A stretch of 64,000 nucleotides of DNA, from contig JAGUCH010000001.1 of NCBI GenBank assembly GCA_019096065.1, forward strand, positions 12,648,001 through 12,712,000, given 5' to 3'. This stretch comes from Paracyclopina nana. Its lineage: Eukaryota; Arthropoda; Copepoda; Cyclopoida; Cyclopettidae. The notes below the pieces were generated by a model. The model did not search any database, was not told the DNA's origin, and worked only from the letters and a program-made list of their open reading frames with translations. Shown piece by piece: positions 1 to 11,400 of this stretch (the first letter of the stretch is position 1; each line of letters begins with the position of its first letter). A program made the translations under genes and the position numbers.

Positions 1-2809
1 CTGTTCATGCTGATGATGCAGCTGTTGCTGTCATTTGAAAAAGACGCAATTTTAACCTGCCTAGCCCTCCAGAGACACGAGCAGGAAAATTGATGCTCTC
101 GACAAAACTTGGGGAGGAGGAGCAGAAGGGAAGTGCTAACAAGAATGCTAAAACTCACCCTCGACGTGTGTTTCTCCTGGAAACTGGGAGTTTCCAGGAA
201 TTCTCTTTCTCATCTTCTTCATATACGCGTCTATATAGTATGTAGCAATGGTGTAAGTTAAAATGTATTGCTCTCCCCATCAAGAGTGACTTTATTGATA
301 TGTATTTTGGAATTCCCAATCGATTCGTATGGCTCAGCTGGGGCGGCTCATAAAGTATGGCAACCAGCTTTTCTTCTGACACTTCTCTCGCGAGAATTAT
401 GCTCTCAGATGGCTTTGGCAACCTAATAAATTCTGCCGCAATTCTAATAACTGTCAATATATGTACTAGCAGTATTACAGTACTATATTGAGAGCGGGCA
501 CTCTGCACAGCTTTATGGCCCGATGAGTGATTTTTTTCGCAAGCAACTTTTGCCTGACATCAATTTGCCTTCTTGTGTACTTTAGCCTGGAGGAGAGGCC
601 ATTATTGAACCCTTGGATCTGCCTATTGCTCCATGGGGAAATCTCCCAGATGGAAGGGATCGGAAAGGGTGATGACCGATACTTGATAAAAGGCGAAAGC
701 TTCCATTTTCATCGAAGGCCATTTAGTAAGTACACACTCAGTAGTAAGCTGGCGTCGACTCGAGAAGCGCGAGAATGTGGCTTTAGAAAAAAAGGGGAAA
801 AGAAGGAGCGCACAATTGGACAATTGGGGCAATTTTCCCTTTAAGGATCCGCTATTGTGGGGCCATTCATTTCGGGCCGTCCTCGTCTCATTTTAGGCCA
901 CTTAACCAATCGAGCCGCAGTCGTTAACCCCTACTTTGTCAAGGCCTTTTCTCAGCAGAACAAATCATCTTTGCGATGACTCTTCTACATTAAAGGTAAC
1001 ACATTGCTGCTATGGGAACAAATGGGCTTTTACTATATGGTATCCTTTTCGTGTGTGTGTGTGTATGCTTTTCAACAACGCCTCCGTGCGAAAATCTGCG
1101 AAAATAAAACTGCACCTTTTTCAATTTGCACGTCTCCTCACACGTTGTATATGAGGCCAGTCAACCTGGCTACTTGGCGCGTTTACCAAAATAAACATCG
1201 TTTTTGTGCGTGTACACACACGTACTGGGCTTTGCACTTTTTGGAAAGTGATTGTGTCTGCAGTTTTCATGGCTGTAGGGGATAAAGATGGCCTGATTTA
1301 TTATCCACCCCTACGCCGATGAAAATCTTAGTTACGAAGTAGCGTCAAATATACTCTACGACTTGCTTCTGGCATTGTTCGCACACACATGTACACACAC
1401 TGCCACTCTAACTGAGCTACTTGGTAGCAAGTGATTGCGTGCGTACCGCAAAACAAATTGTAAAATCAATGGCTTCAGCGTCTCTTCAGAGAGAGACCAA
1501 TTGTGTTCAACAACTAGTTTTGCATATGTTGCTCGCTTACATCTAGTAGTTGTGCCGCAACGCAAAGTGATTTCTCTTTTTCGCACAATTCCCTGATCGC
1601 TGCCATCAATCTTTTGCAAACAATTTTGTCCGCCGGCCAATGTGGCTTTGGAGCAAATGCAGTGTCAATCATTTTTGATTCCTCATCTAGCCTGCTATAG
1701 TTGGAAAACAATGACAAGAAAAAAGGGGTTGCAAGCCGAGAGGGAAATCGATTGATTTCTAGACGCCGCGCACAGTATGCAGTTTAGCACGCGAGAATTG
1801 AATAAATGACACACGTGCGTCGTCCACCTGCAAATGATGGATTAGTGGAAGCTAATACTTTTTTCTTCCAAATTTCTAAAAGTAAAACAATGCCAGCCTA
1901 GCTCTGGCTGATGATCGCGAGCGCGCAGAACAGAACCACAAATAAAAATTATTTCTAATGTGTGCGGTAATTTCAGCCAGTGCATTGTGTGAAAACAAGA
2001 ATAGGGCATACATAAAATTGTAGTGTAATAGTTATTCTTTCAATGCCCTCTTGCTATGAAATCGAACGGTTTCTTGGCTGAATTGTTATTTTTGGTCGAG
2101 CCATCGCCTGGCTACCATTGAACACATCATAATAATTCCTGCTACACGAAACTTGCATTAACTCGTCACCTTGGTTTTTGCTTTTCTTCTCCCCGCTCCT
2201 CAGTTGTTGTCGATAACTCGCAAAAGAAAGCTGGAGAAGCAAAGTTTAGCCGATTTTGGAGCAAGCTACTTCTATGCTCGGATGTGTGTTAAGGTCAATA
2301 TGCACCTGGATTTACACAAATCCCCCACTAAATGGCCTCAACTACAATATTTTGCGTCATCTCAACGCGTACGAAGTAGTGCGGTCCGTTGTCGCTGCTT
2401 AAAAGCAAATGGAATTGAGGCAAAAAAATGTGGGCGCAGCTGTTGCCGTTTTTTGTCGTCGATCTTTTTCGCATATAATGTCATGTACTAAATAGCTTTC
2501 CCGAGTCGCGGTAGCAGCAGCGGCTCTCCAAATACCTATTTTTTGTAGTCCCCCGAAAAAAAGGAAGATGACAAGCTCTCGAGATGAAAGCTTCTCATAC
2601 TTGTAGTAGTATATTAGCAAATCTTCTTCCTTAGCTCAGAATGAGAGCATAATAGCTGCTGTTGTAGCAGCTAGCCTTTCCCGTCCGTCGCTGAAGCACG
2701 TCCAGCTCATAACGGGACTTTTTTATTGCTGCCGAGCTGGCAGCATCGCAAAAGCAATGAGAAAATTGCAACTTCTCTTGGGAGCCGCCACCGCTGGAAA
2801 AAGTTGGGA
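1..2809. other. Non-coding region, no gene supported
   Basis: Only short unrelated open frames on both strands, no codon bias and no convincing splice-linked exons. There are short TG/CA runs near 1039-1053 and 1385-1400. I see no RNA gene or mobile element before the fold-back element at 2819. Confidence 0.6.
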
Positions 2810-2818
2810 GAAAATGGA
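2810..2818. repeat. 9-bp target-site duplication, left copy
   Basis: The 9 bases GAAAATGGA lie immediately before the left terminus (GGGACCAT...) of the fold-back element. They are repeated exactly at 5442-5450, immediately after the right terminus (...ATGGTCCC). A perfect 9-bp duplication abutting both ends fixes the element boundaries. Confidence 0.95.
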
Positions 2819-3020
2819 GGGACCATATAAAATGCCCAAATGGCCCAAAATGGCCCAAATGGCCCAAAATTTTAAAACCTAAAAATTTCAACTCAGGCAG
2901 CACCCTTGGGCAATGAGGAGTCCAAATATGAAAATTATTTTTGCCTAACTCAAAGGAAAGTCACTTAAATATTAACTTAAAGATTGAAAAAATTATTGTA
3001 TAAAAGCCTGGAGGCCCAAA

Positions 3021-4311
3021 TGGCCCAAAATTTTAGATTTGAAAAATTCCAATGCAGAATGATCCCTTGTGACTAGGAGAGTGCACTCATAAAATTTGAC
3101 AATCCTAATACTTAAGGAAGTACCTTAAATAATAACTTAAACATTGTTATTGTGCCAGGCACAAAGTGGCCCAAAATTTTAGATTTGAAAAATTCCAATG
3201 CAGAATGATCCCTTGTGACTAGGAGAGTGCACTCATAAAATTTGACAATCCTAATACTTAAGGAAGTACCTTAAATAATAACTTAAACATTGTTATTGTG
3301 CTAGGCACAAAGTGGCCCAAAATTTTAGATTTGAAAAATTCCAATGCAGAATGATCCATTGTGACAAGGAGAGTGCACTCATAAAATTTGACAATCCTAA
3401 TACTTAAGGAAGTACCTTAAATAATAACTTAAACATTGTTATTGTGCTAGGCACAAAGTGGCCCAAAATTTTAGATTTGAAAAATTCCAATGCAGAATGA
3501 TCCATTGTGACAAGGAGAGTGCACTCATAAAATTTGACAATCCTAATACTTAAGGAAGTACCTTAAATAATAACTTAAACATTGTTATTGTGCCAGGCAC
3601 AAAGTGGCCCAAAATTTTAGATTTGAAAAATTCCAATGCAGAATGATCCCTTGTGACTAGGAGAGTGCACTCATAAAATTTGACAATCCTAATACTTAAG
3701 GAAGTACCTTAAATAATAACTTAAACATTGTTATTGTGCCAGGCACAAAGTGGCCCAAAATTTTAGATTTGAAAAATTCCAATGCAGAATGATCCATTGT
3801 GACAAGGAGAGTGCACTCATAAAATTTTACAATCCTAATACTTAAGGAAGTGCCTTAAATAATAACTTAAACATTGTTAATGTGCCAGGCACAAAGTGGC
3901 CCAAAATTTTAGATTTGAAAAATTCCAATGCAGAATGATCCCTTGTGACTAGGATAGTGCACTCATAAAATTTGACAATCCTAATACTTAAGGAAGTGCC
4001 TTAAATAATAACTTAAACATTGTTATTGTGCTAGGCACAAAGTGGCCCAAAATTTTAGATTTGAAAAATTCCAATGCAGAATGATCCCTTGTGACTAGGA
4101 GAGTGCACTCATAAAATTTGACAATCCTAATACTTAAGGAAGTGCCTTAAATAATAACTTAAACATTGATAATGTACCAGGCAAAAATTAGAACAAAATT
4201 TTAGATTTGAAAAATTCCAATGCAGAATGAACCCTTGTGACATGGAGAGTGCACTCATAAAATATGACAATCCTAATACTTAAGGAAGTGCCTTAAATAA
4301 TAACTTAAACA
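3021..4311 (+). repeat. 146-bp tandem array, left arm (9 units)
   Basis: Units begin TGGCCCAAAATTTTAGATTT at 3021, 3167, 3313, 3459, 3605, 3751, 3897 and 4043, a strict 146-bp spacing. A degenerate ninth unit starts at 4189. Units vary at a few diagnostic places: CCCTTGTGACTAGG versus CCATTGTGACAAGG, TACCTTAAAT versus TGCCTTAAAT, and GTGCCAGG versus GTGCTAGG. Each unit starts with the same GGCCCAAA box that is repeated at the element tips. Confidence 0.95.
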
Positions 4312-4329
4312 TGAAACATGAAACAATGA

Positions 4330-5239
4330 AATTTGACAATCCAAAATCTAAAATTTTGGGCCACTTTGTTCCTAGCACATTAACAATGTTTAAGTTATTA
4401 TTTAAGGCACTTCCTTAAGTATTAGGATTGTCAAATTTTATGAGTGCACTCTCCTTGTCACAATGGATCATTCTGCATTGGAATTTTTCAAATCTAAAAT
4501 TTTGGGCCACTTTGTGCCTAGCACAATAACAATGTTTAAGTTATTATTTAAGGTACTTCCTTAAGTATTAGGATTGTCAAATTTTATGAGTGCACTCTCC
4601 TAGTCACAAGGGATCATTCTGCATTGGAATTTTTCAAATCTAAAATTTTGGGCCACTTTGTGCCTAGCACAATAACAATGTTTAAGTTATTATTTAAGGT
4701 ACTTCCTTTTGTATTAGGATTGTCAAATTTTATGAATGCACTCTCCTAGTCACAAGGGATCATTCTGCATTGGAATTTTTCAAATCTAAAATTTTGGGCC
4801 ACTTTGTGCCTAGCACAATAACAATGTTTAAGTTAATATTTAAGGTACTTCCTTAAGTATTAGGATTGTCAAATTTTATGAGTGCACTCTCCTAGTCACA
4901 AGGGATCATTCTGCATTGGAATTTTTCAAATCTAAAATTTTGGGCCACTTTGTGCCTGGCACATTAACAATGTTTAAGTTATTATTTAAGGCACTTCCTT
5001 AAGTATTAGGATTGTCAAATTTTATGAGTGCACTCTCCTTGTCACAAGGGATCATTCTGCATTGGAATTTTTCAAATCTAAAATTTTGGGCCACTTTGTG
5101 CCTGGCACAATAACAATGTTTAAGTTATTATTTAAGGTACTTCCTTAAGTATTAGGATTGTCAAATTTTATGAGTGCACTCTCCTTGTCACAAGGGATCA
5201 TTCTGCATTGGAATTTTTCAAATCTAAAATTTTGGGCCA
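4330..5239 (-). repeat. 146-bp tandem array, right arm (6 full units plus a fragment)
   Basis: Same unit as the left arm in reverse orientation. The boundary motif AAATTTTGGGCCA ends at 4363, 4509, 4655, 4801, 4947, 5093 and 5239, again exactly 146 bp apart. The order of unit variants does not mirror the left arm, so the arms have changed copy number independently. Confidence 0.95.
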
Positions 5240-5441
5240 TTTGGGCCTCCAGGCTATTATACTGTATTTTTTTTAATCTTTAAGTTAATATTTAAGTGAC
5301 TTTCCTTTGAGTTAGGCAAAAATAATTTTCATATTTGGACTCCTCATTGCCCAAGGGTGCTGCATGAGTTGAAATTTTAAGGTTTTAAAATTTTGGGCCA
5401 TTTGGGCCATTTTGGGCCATTTGGGCATTTTATATGGTCCC

Positions 5442-5450
5442 GAAAATGGA
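5442..5450. repeat. 9-bp target-site duplication, right copy
   Basis: Exact copy of 2810-2818, directly following the right tip of the fold-back element. Confidence 0.95.
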
Positions 5451-8400
5451 CTAGTTTTATTTGACGCCGTATAGGGAAACAACACCCATCAACATAAAAC
5501 TGGGCGAAATGGTAGCCGCCTCACCTGGAACTTGAGCAGCTTTCCCCGAATAAGTTTCGTTTCACGATTGCAGCAGCAGTATCGTATCTTGGGGAAAAAC
5601 GAACAAGTTGCTGGTGCTCCCAAATGGACAGGGGCACATTTATTACAAAGAAAACGACGATGAAGCTGGCGAATTTGCCAGCTAGCTCCCTTCCCACATC
5701 CACAGCTTGGATGAGTCAGAATTTGTACACATAATTTCCTTGGCCGGAAATGCTCGTTTTCGAAGCATTTGCTATTCATGCAAACATGTGGCGACTATGT
5801 TAGTAGTGTTATGCATTCGCGTTCTTGTTCTCAAGCAAAATAGCTGTTGCTGCTGGTTTTCAATTTTTCACACACACTGTCAATTATGACCAGTGAAGAA
5901 ACTGTAGTAGCAAGGTGAGTAGTCTATTAAATGGCGCGAATAACGGACAGCACGTCATCTATATAGAATAACCCCGATCGAGAAAAAGATAATTACACGT
6001 CCCAAGATTGATTGGCAGACATTTCACAATAGCGAATATGGATGGGCAACGTCGAAGCTCTGAAAGGAGAGAGATCAACTGCTTTCATCTTCACAGATCT
6101 CGTCCTCCTCTCGCGGCTGCTAGCTTGTACTGCTCTGAAGTAAATGGGCTCCATTGTCCGCCATTTTCCTCTTTTTGCACGAAAAGATATCGTCCTCGCT
6201 GCCACAGGAGCGGAAAATTGGCCTGATTTATTGTCCAACTTATCCCCAACTTGCAATACATACAGATCTCCCTGCCAGTGTTCTGTGCTGTACGTCCTCG
6301 TGTCCTTTATCGATGAAAGATGGCTGGGAGCAAAATTAATCAGGGGGTGCTTGCTTGCCAAATTGCACAACGACAGCAGTAGTAGCACATGTTGTTTTAC
6401 TGTGTGCTACTAAAGTCTCATCTTTTCCAGCAGCAAATATCGAGTCAAAGACACTTGTGGATCTGAATAGTCTCTCGATTCCGTATAGTGGAAGGTGCAA
6501 GTCATAAATCTTATTTTTGCACTCGTAGTAGTAACCCCATCATGCTTTCGGGACTTTTGTTACACTCTACTGCTCATTGTAGTTGATGAGAGTGAGATGG
6601 GATGCTGGATGGCGAAAAGAAAATGGAGCTTTGGGATACTAGTACAAGATGAGTCATCCCTGCTGCAACGTCAAGGAATCCCCCACATCACATCTGCGAA
6701 CATTTCCTCTCCAGGCTTTCTTCTTTGCTCGATCTAGCAAGATTTGGCAAAGACTTGCCAACTTTTACATCACTTAATGCTACCAGCACCAAGCTAGCCA
6801 TTACTGCTGGCGCAATAATTTGATTGGTTTTACTAGTTTGAGTCTGAGCCAAAACGTTGATCAATCACTCCTCATCCAAAGAAAGCTGGAAAAACTGAAA
6901 GAAAGCTGCAGCAACTACTGTAAGTAGCAGCTGGGTAATTGCATGAGTCAGGGGACTTTTTGCTTGGAGTTTTCCCTCAACTGTAATTTACTGAATTTCT
7001 CGGCTGCCTTCCGACGATGGCTGACACGTGGACAGTTAAGCTTTCATCTTGCTGTGCACACAACGAAGACATCCAAGCTCAAATGGGATTTGATGTCCAT
7101 TCAATGGATTGCCGCAGCATTTTTGGTCACCACAAAAGACATCTGCCGCGTACGCAACAACCATGATCCATTCACCGTGGAATATATAGTGATGGCCAAA
7201 AGGGTGACACACAGATATTCTTATATTACTGTGGACTCCACCATGATAGAGTATATCCAGTCTATTTGAGATGAGATTTGGTTCTGCTGCTGCTGCTGCC
7301 ACACAATACCAATTTCTGATGAAAGAGAGATGTCCAGATTTCCAAAGCTGTGGTAGATAAAAGGGCATTAGTCATTCGAGCGAGGCGGAGCCTTCAATTC
7401 TCTAGGCTAGTGACGCAATGCAATGATTTGGTTTGAACATAAATTCTAATTATAGAAACTTAAGAGTACTTGGAAATTTTTATTACTCACTTTTATTTTA
7501 TCAGTAGATCTTAATTACTCTTGCCAAAAAGTTCTTAGCAATACAGAATTTCGCTCGGAACTCGCGACGTGGCGCGTTTCCTGACAAGTTTTCGCCAATC
7601 TTATCGCTACGCAAATATCTGCACTTAAAGCTAAAGTGCAAGCTTTTTCAAAGTACTCCTGAATTTTCCTCAATTGGCCATCTTTAAGAATTGCACTTTG
7701 CTTCGATCGAGTTTTTGAAAAATAAACCGTTTGACGTTTGTTGATTATTGATTTGTAGCCGTTATCAAAAAAAGAAAAATGGTTGACTCCTGAGTCTTTT
7801 CGCAAGTAACGTTCTCTCGTAAGAGTAAATATTGTTGGTTGGTGAAATGTTTACATTTTTATAGGCCAACAATAGAAAAAAAAGCGAAGCAATAAGCCAC
7901 AAAATTTAGATTTGATGCTATTTCTTTACGAAAATTGGTAAATTGATTTAGGTAATAATTTTGTACTGTATGTTAATTGGCTTCTTGCGGTGAGAATGCA
8001 CAATATTTTCGTTTAACAAATTAAAAAAGAGCTTTCGAAGAGTTACTTTTGATCTTTACCGTAAATCCTGAATGTGTAACCGAATTGATATATTTAGGGC
8101 AATTGTAGACGTGTTCATCTTCAAAGTCAAGCAAGAAATCGTAAGATTACGTATTATTATTCAATTATTTATTAGTAAAAGTAAGTTCTTTCGTACATCA
8201 CTTTTGACTAGCTAGCCATTTAAATCCGAAAAAGTGAAGACACGGACAACTTAAATAGTAGTTATAAGTGCTTGGGATAAATTTGGTACTTGATGCCAAA
8301 TCTGTTGCTATGCAAGTCATCATCCATCACAGACCGAAACAAGATGAGTCAAGAAACCAAGGTCTCTGGGGTCTTTAAGCTAGTGCGATACCAGATACCC

Positions 8401-11400
8401 AATCATCTGTAGAGCAGGAAAATGTGAGTGAAAGCTGACGTCAGTCTCTTTGAAGTTGTGCCGAATTTGAAATGTAAAACGAGGCTTTTAACGAGCACGT
8501 GAAATATTTCGCTCCCATCGTCAGCAAAGTCTGGAATGTGTTGGCTCACTTCGCCAAATTTGATGGAAGCCCTCGGCTGCAAATGGTATTTTTTAACGGT
8601 TCTCGCGCCAATTATCTGGCCACTCTCTCGGTCAAACTTGTTTGTTTACCAAATTTGCCAGCTGGAACGTTCCCAACACAGCAGTGAAGAGTCGATTACC
8701 CAATTGGATAAGATAATGGATGAAGTCAGGTAAGGCCTTTTAAACTTTGTGCATGCCAACTATTAGAGCAAGAAAGGCTTGTTTTTACCCTACTCACTCC
8801 TCGGTCCTGAGCCAAGTCAATCAGCAATTAGGGAGAGAGATGAAACTAGTAGCTTTTGGACCAGATTTGAGAAAGAAATTAGGAGAAAAGGGCTGACTTG
8901 AGCTCCCCCCAATTACTTGTACAAACTCCTCCTAAGATTGAAGGTAAGTTAGATACTGCTCCGTCCACAATTGAATTACTTAGCCTGGCGTTTTTCTTCA
9001 TTGACATAATTGTGGTCTCCCCGAATCGAGCCAAGGAGACTTTGTAATTGGAACCGAGACGTCCAACTACTACAAATAGTCGTCTGACTTCCAAGTGAGA
9101 GAGAGAGAGAGCATGAAGTTGGGGTACTCTTCTACCACACCTAACTTGGATTAGCTAATTTCGTGAGATCACATCCTCTTTTTTGGACAAAAAACCTCGA
9201 GCTAATTAAGCAGATCAATAGTCATTACTCATTTGTGCCAAAAACCTCGAGGCTTTGCCACAATCGAGTTTCTAACCGCTAGCCAGACCAGACTAGCTGC
9301 ATTAATTGATATTTGCAATATGCAAACTTGATTCACATTAGTTCCAGCCTGTTTATTACTCCTCTATGGTTTCTACGACGCAAAGCCGAGCACAACTGAT
9401 TGGCTTGGCAGAGTGTCCAGCCAAAAGCTACGTATTTTTAAACCAAAGATAATTCAGAAATAATTGGACCTCGTCTGGACATGATTGAACCCACTTGGGG
9501 AGGATTTTGACACGCATCAATAAAAGTCCAGAAATTATGAATGATCTCCTCAGCTCAGCAAAGAACTCGCCTCTCTTTGCTTAAAAGCTCAGTTGGCTTG
9601 GTACGAAAATTCTTTATTCTTGTAAAGTAGCTACTAGGCTAGAAGATGTTGTTGCTGCAAGCACATTTTATGACAAATGATGATTTTGAAAGAAGGAGAA
9701 AAAAGTTTGAAAAACCGGTGATGACTCGGCTCGTTTCGCTTTGTTTATCTCTTATCTTAAGTATTGCTTTTTTCGAGGTCACTCTCAAGACAAAACGTTT
9801 GATAAGTTCACAGCAACTCGAGTCAGTAGTCTTGATGACGATGATGAGCTGTTTGCTCTGGGGGTCCTCTCAATTAGCTCCAACCTTCTCGGTTTTCGAG
9901 TAGCAGCATTTTTGCCTGCTCTTGCAGCATTCGCAAGAAGTTATCCCATCCTTCTTTTTTGTCGGTTGTCTGGGTGAGACGGCAAGAGTAATCAGCAAAC
10001 TTCCTGCATTCATTAATCACATTCTCAATTAGAAACAAAGCCATCCCTTTTTTAAAATGTATCGAAACTCTCTGCGCAGCGCGAGGAAAGCAAAAACACT
10101 GCTCTTTTTTTGCTGCTGCTGCTGCTGTGTGTGATGGTGCATCAGTGTCCCACTGTGCCAATGTTTTATGCTCCAAGGGCATGGAAATGAGTCAGCAAAA
10201 TGTAATGATGAGTTGCAGGCCAGCATATTGCACTTGCAATCTCCTCGTTAGTCGGCCAGAATTTATGGAGGTTCATTGTCCTTTGGCAGCTTTGTGTGCT
10301 GTAGCAGTCCCTAAAATTCAATAAGCTGCCTAAAAGGACCGGATGATTTCTAATGCAGCGAGGGCGGATAAATTCACACGCACTGCGCTACTACTCACTT
10401 CAGTGAAATGCAATAGGGAAGCTCATCTTTCCGCCAAGTTATACAATAGTGTCGCCGCGCGCGTCTAGCTACCAATGGTCCTAATGAATAAGTTTAAGAA
10501 AGTGCACACAGCAATTTTCAACAACGCGGGGTCGAGGGAAGAAAATTCTCTCTTGGTATGCATGTCATCAACCCTCAAGATGTGAGCCCCGCAAGCAGAC
10601 GCGATGCACACTAGAATTCATAATGGCCCTCTCATATAATCTACACAAAAGTCCTAGCACTGTGCACGAATTCTTGCAGCAGGCAAATCACACACAGCAT
10701 ACCGGCGAAAAAAGCCCCAAGTCATCGTCGTTGCAAGTCGAGATATGGGCTAGTGTCACCTCCTCGGGAGGGCAGCCAATAAAAATGGCAAGAAAGTTCA
10801 TTTGCTCGAGTAGCATGTAGTATATGGAGTCTGCCGTGGAAGCCGCAGCCAAAAGTTTGCTTGCGTTCCCCCCTTTCATCCATCCATCCTCCTCCAACTC
10901 ATAAATTGATGTCAACATGACGGACAGAATTTGGAATGAGACCATGCAGCACCATGTTTAGCAATCACGACGACAGAAAAGGCTGTGCTAGCTGAAGCTG
11001 CCACTGCTGTTTTCAAAGAGCTCTTTTAGAAAAATGATGAAGCTCGTCTCTTCGTTTACTTGTGTGCAATGTGTCTAGCTACTAAGGAAGTCACAGGCAG
11101 GGCTTCCTCATCTGCACTGCGTCAAACCTTGTCATCTTTCGTCAGAATGGTTGTGCTCCTACATACATTTCGCCGAGCATTAATTACGTCCCCTTTTTCT
11201 CCTCCTACACGGCTGGTGTAGCGATGCTATTATTGGGAAAAACTGTGGCCACATTGATGAATCAGGCTGGAAAAAAGTATCGAAGACAGGTTTTTATTGT
11301 CCCACTCCTCTTGGAGCCCTGTAGATGTCCAAATTTGACAAATGCGTCTTCTCTCTCCCACTCAAATTGATTGGATGTGGCAGCGGCGTTGGTAGCAGCA

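Larger units (their letters stand above)
2819..5441. mobile_element. Non-autonomous fold-back (FB-like, probably Mutator-superfamily) transposon
   Basis: A 2623-bp near-perfect palindrome begins GGGACCATATAAAATGCCC and ends with its reverse complement. The outer 202 bp of each arm (2819-3020 and 5240-5441) differ by only a handful of bases. They carry several GGCCCAAAT/GGCCCAAAAT boxes close to the tip. Inside each arm is a tandem array of a 146-bp unit, nine units on the left and about six and a bit on the right. The arms meet around 4312-4344 with almost no unique loop. There is no transposase frame, so it must have been moved in trans. A 9-bp duplication, long TIRs and tandem repeats inside the TIRs match the Foldback class (Drosophila FB has 9-bp duplications and repetitive arms and is placed in the MuDR/Mutator superfamily). 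The superfamily call is inference. High arm identity and the intact duplication suggest a young insertion. Confidence 0.94.

Noticed and set aside
3021-4311. Regular direct repeats resembling a CRISPR array
   Set aside because: The repeats are 146 bp head-to-tail with no spacers, mirrored in the opposite arm and bounded by a target-site duplication: a transposon arm in an animal genome.
7430-8230. AT-rich block between 7.4 and 8.2 kb that looks compositionally distinct
   Set aside because: I compared its ends for inverted or direct repeats and found no convincing match.
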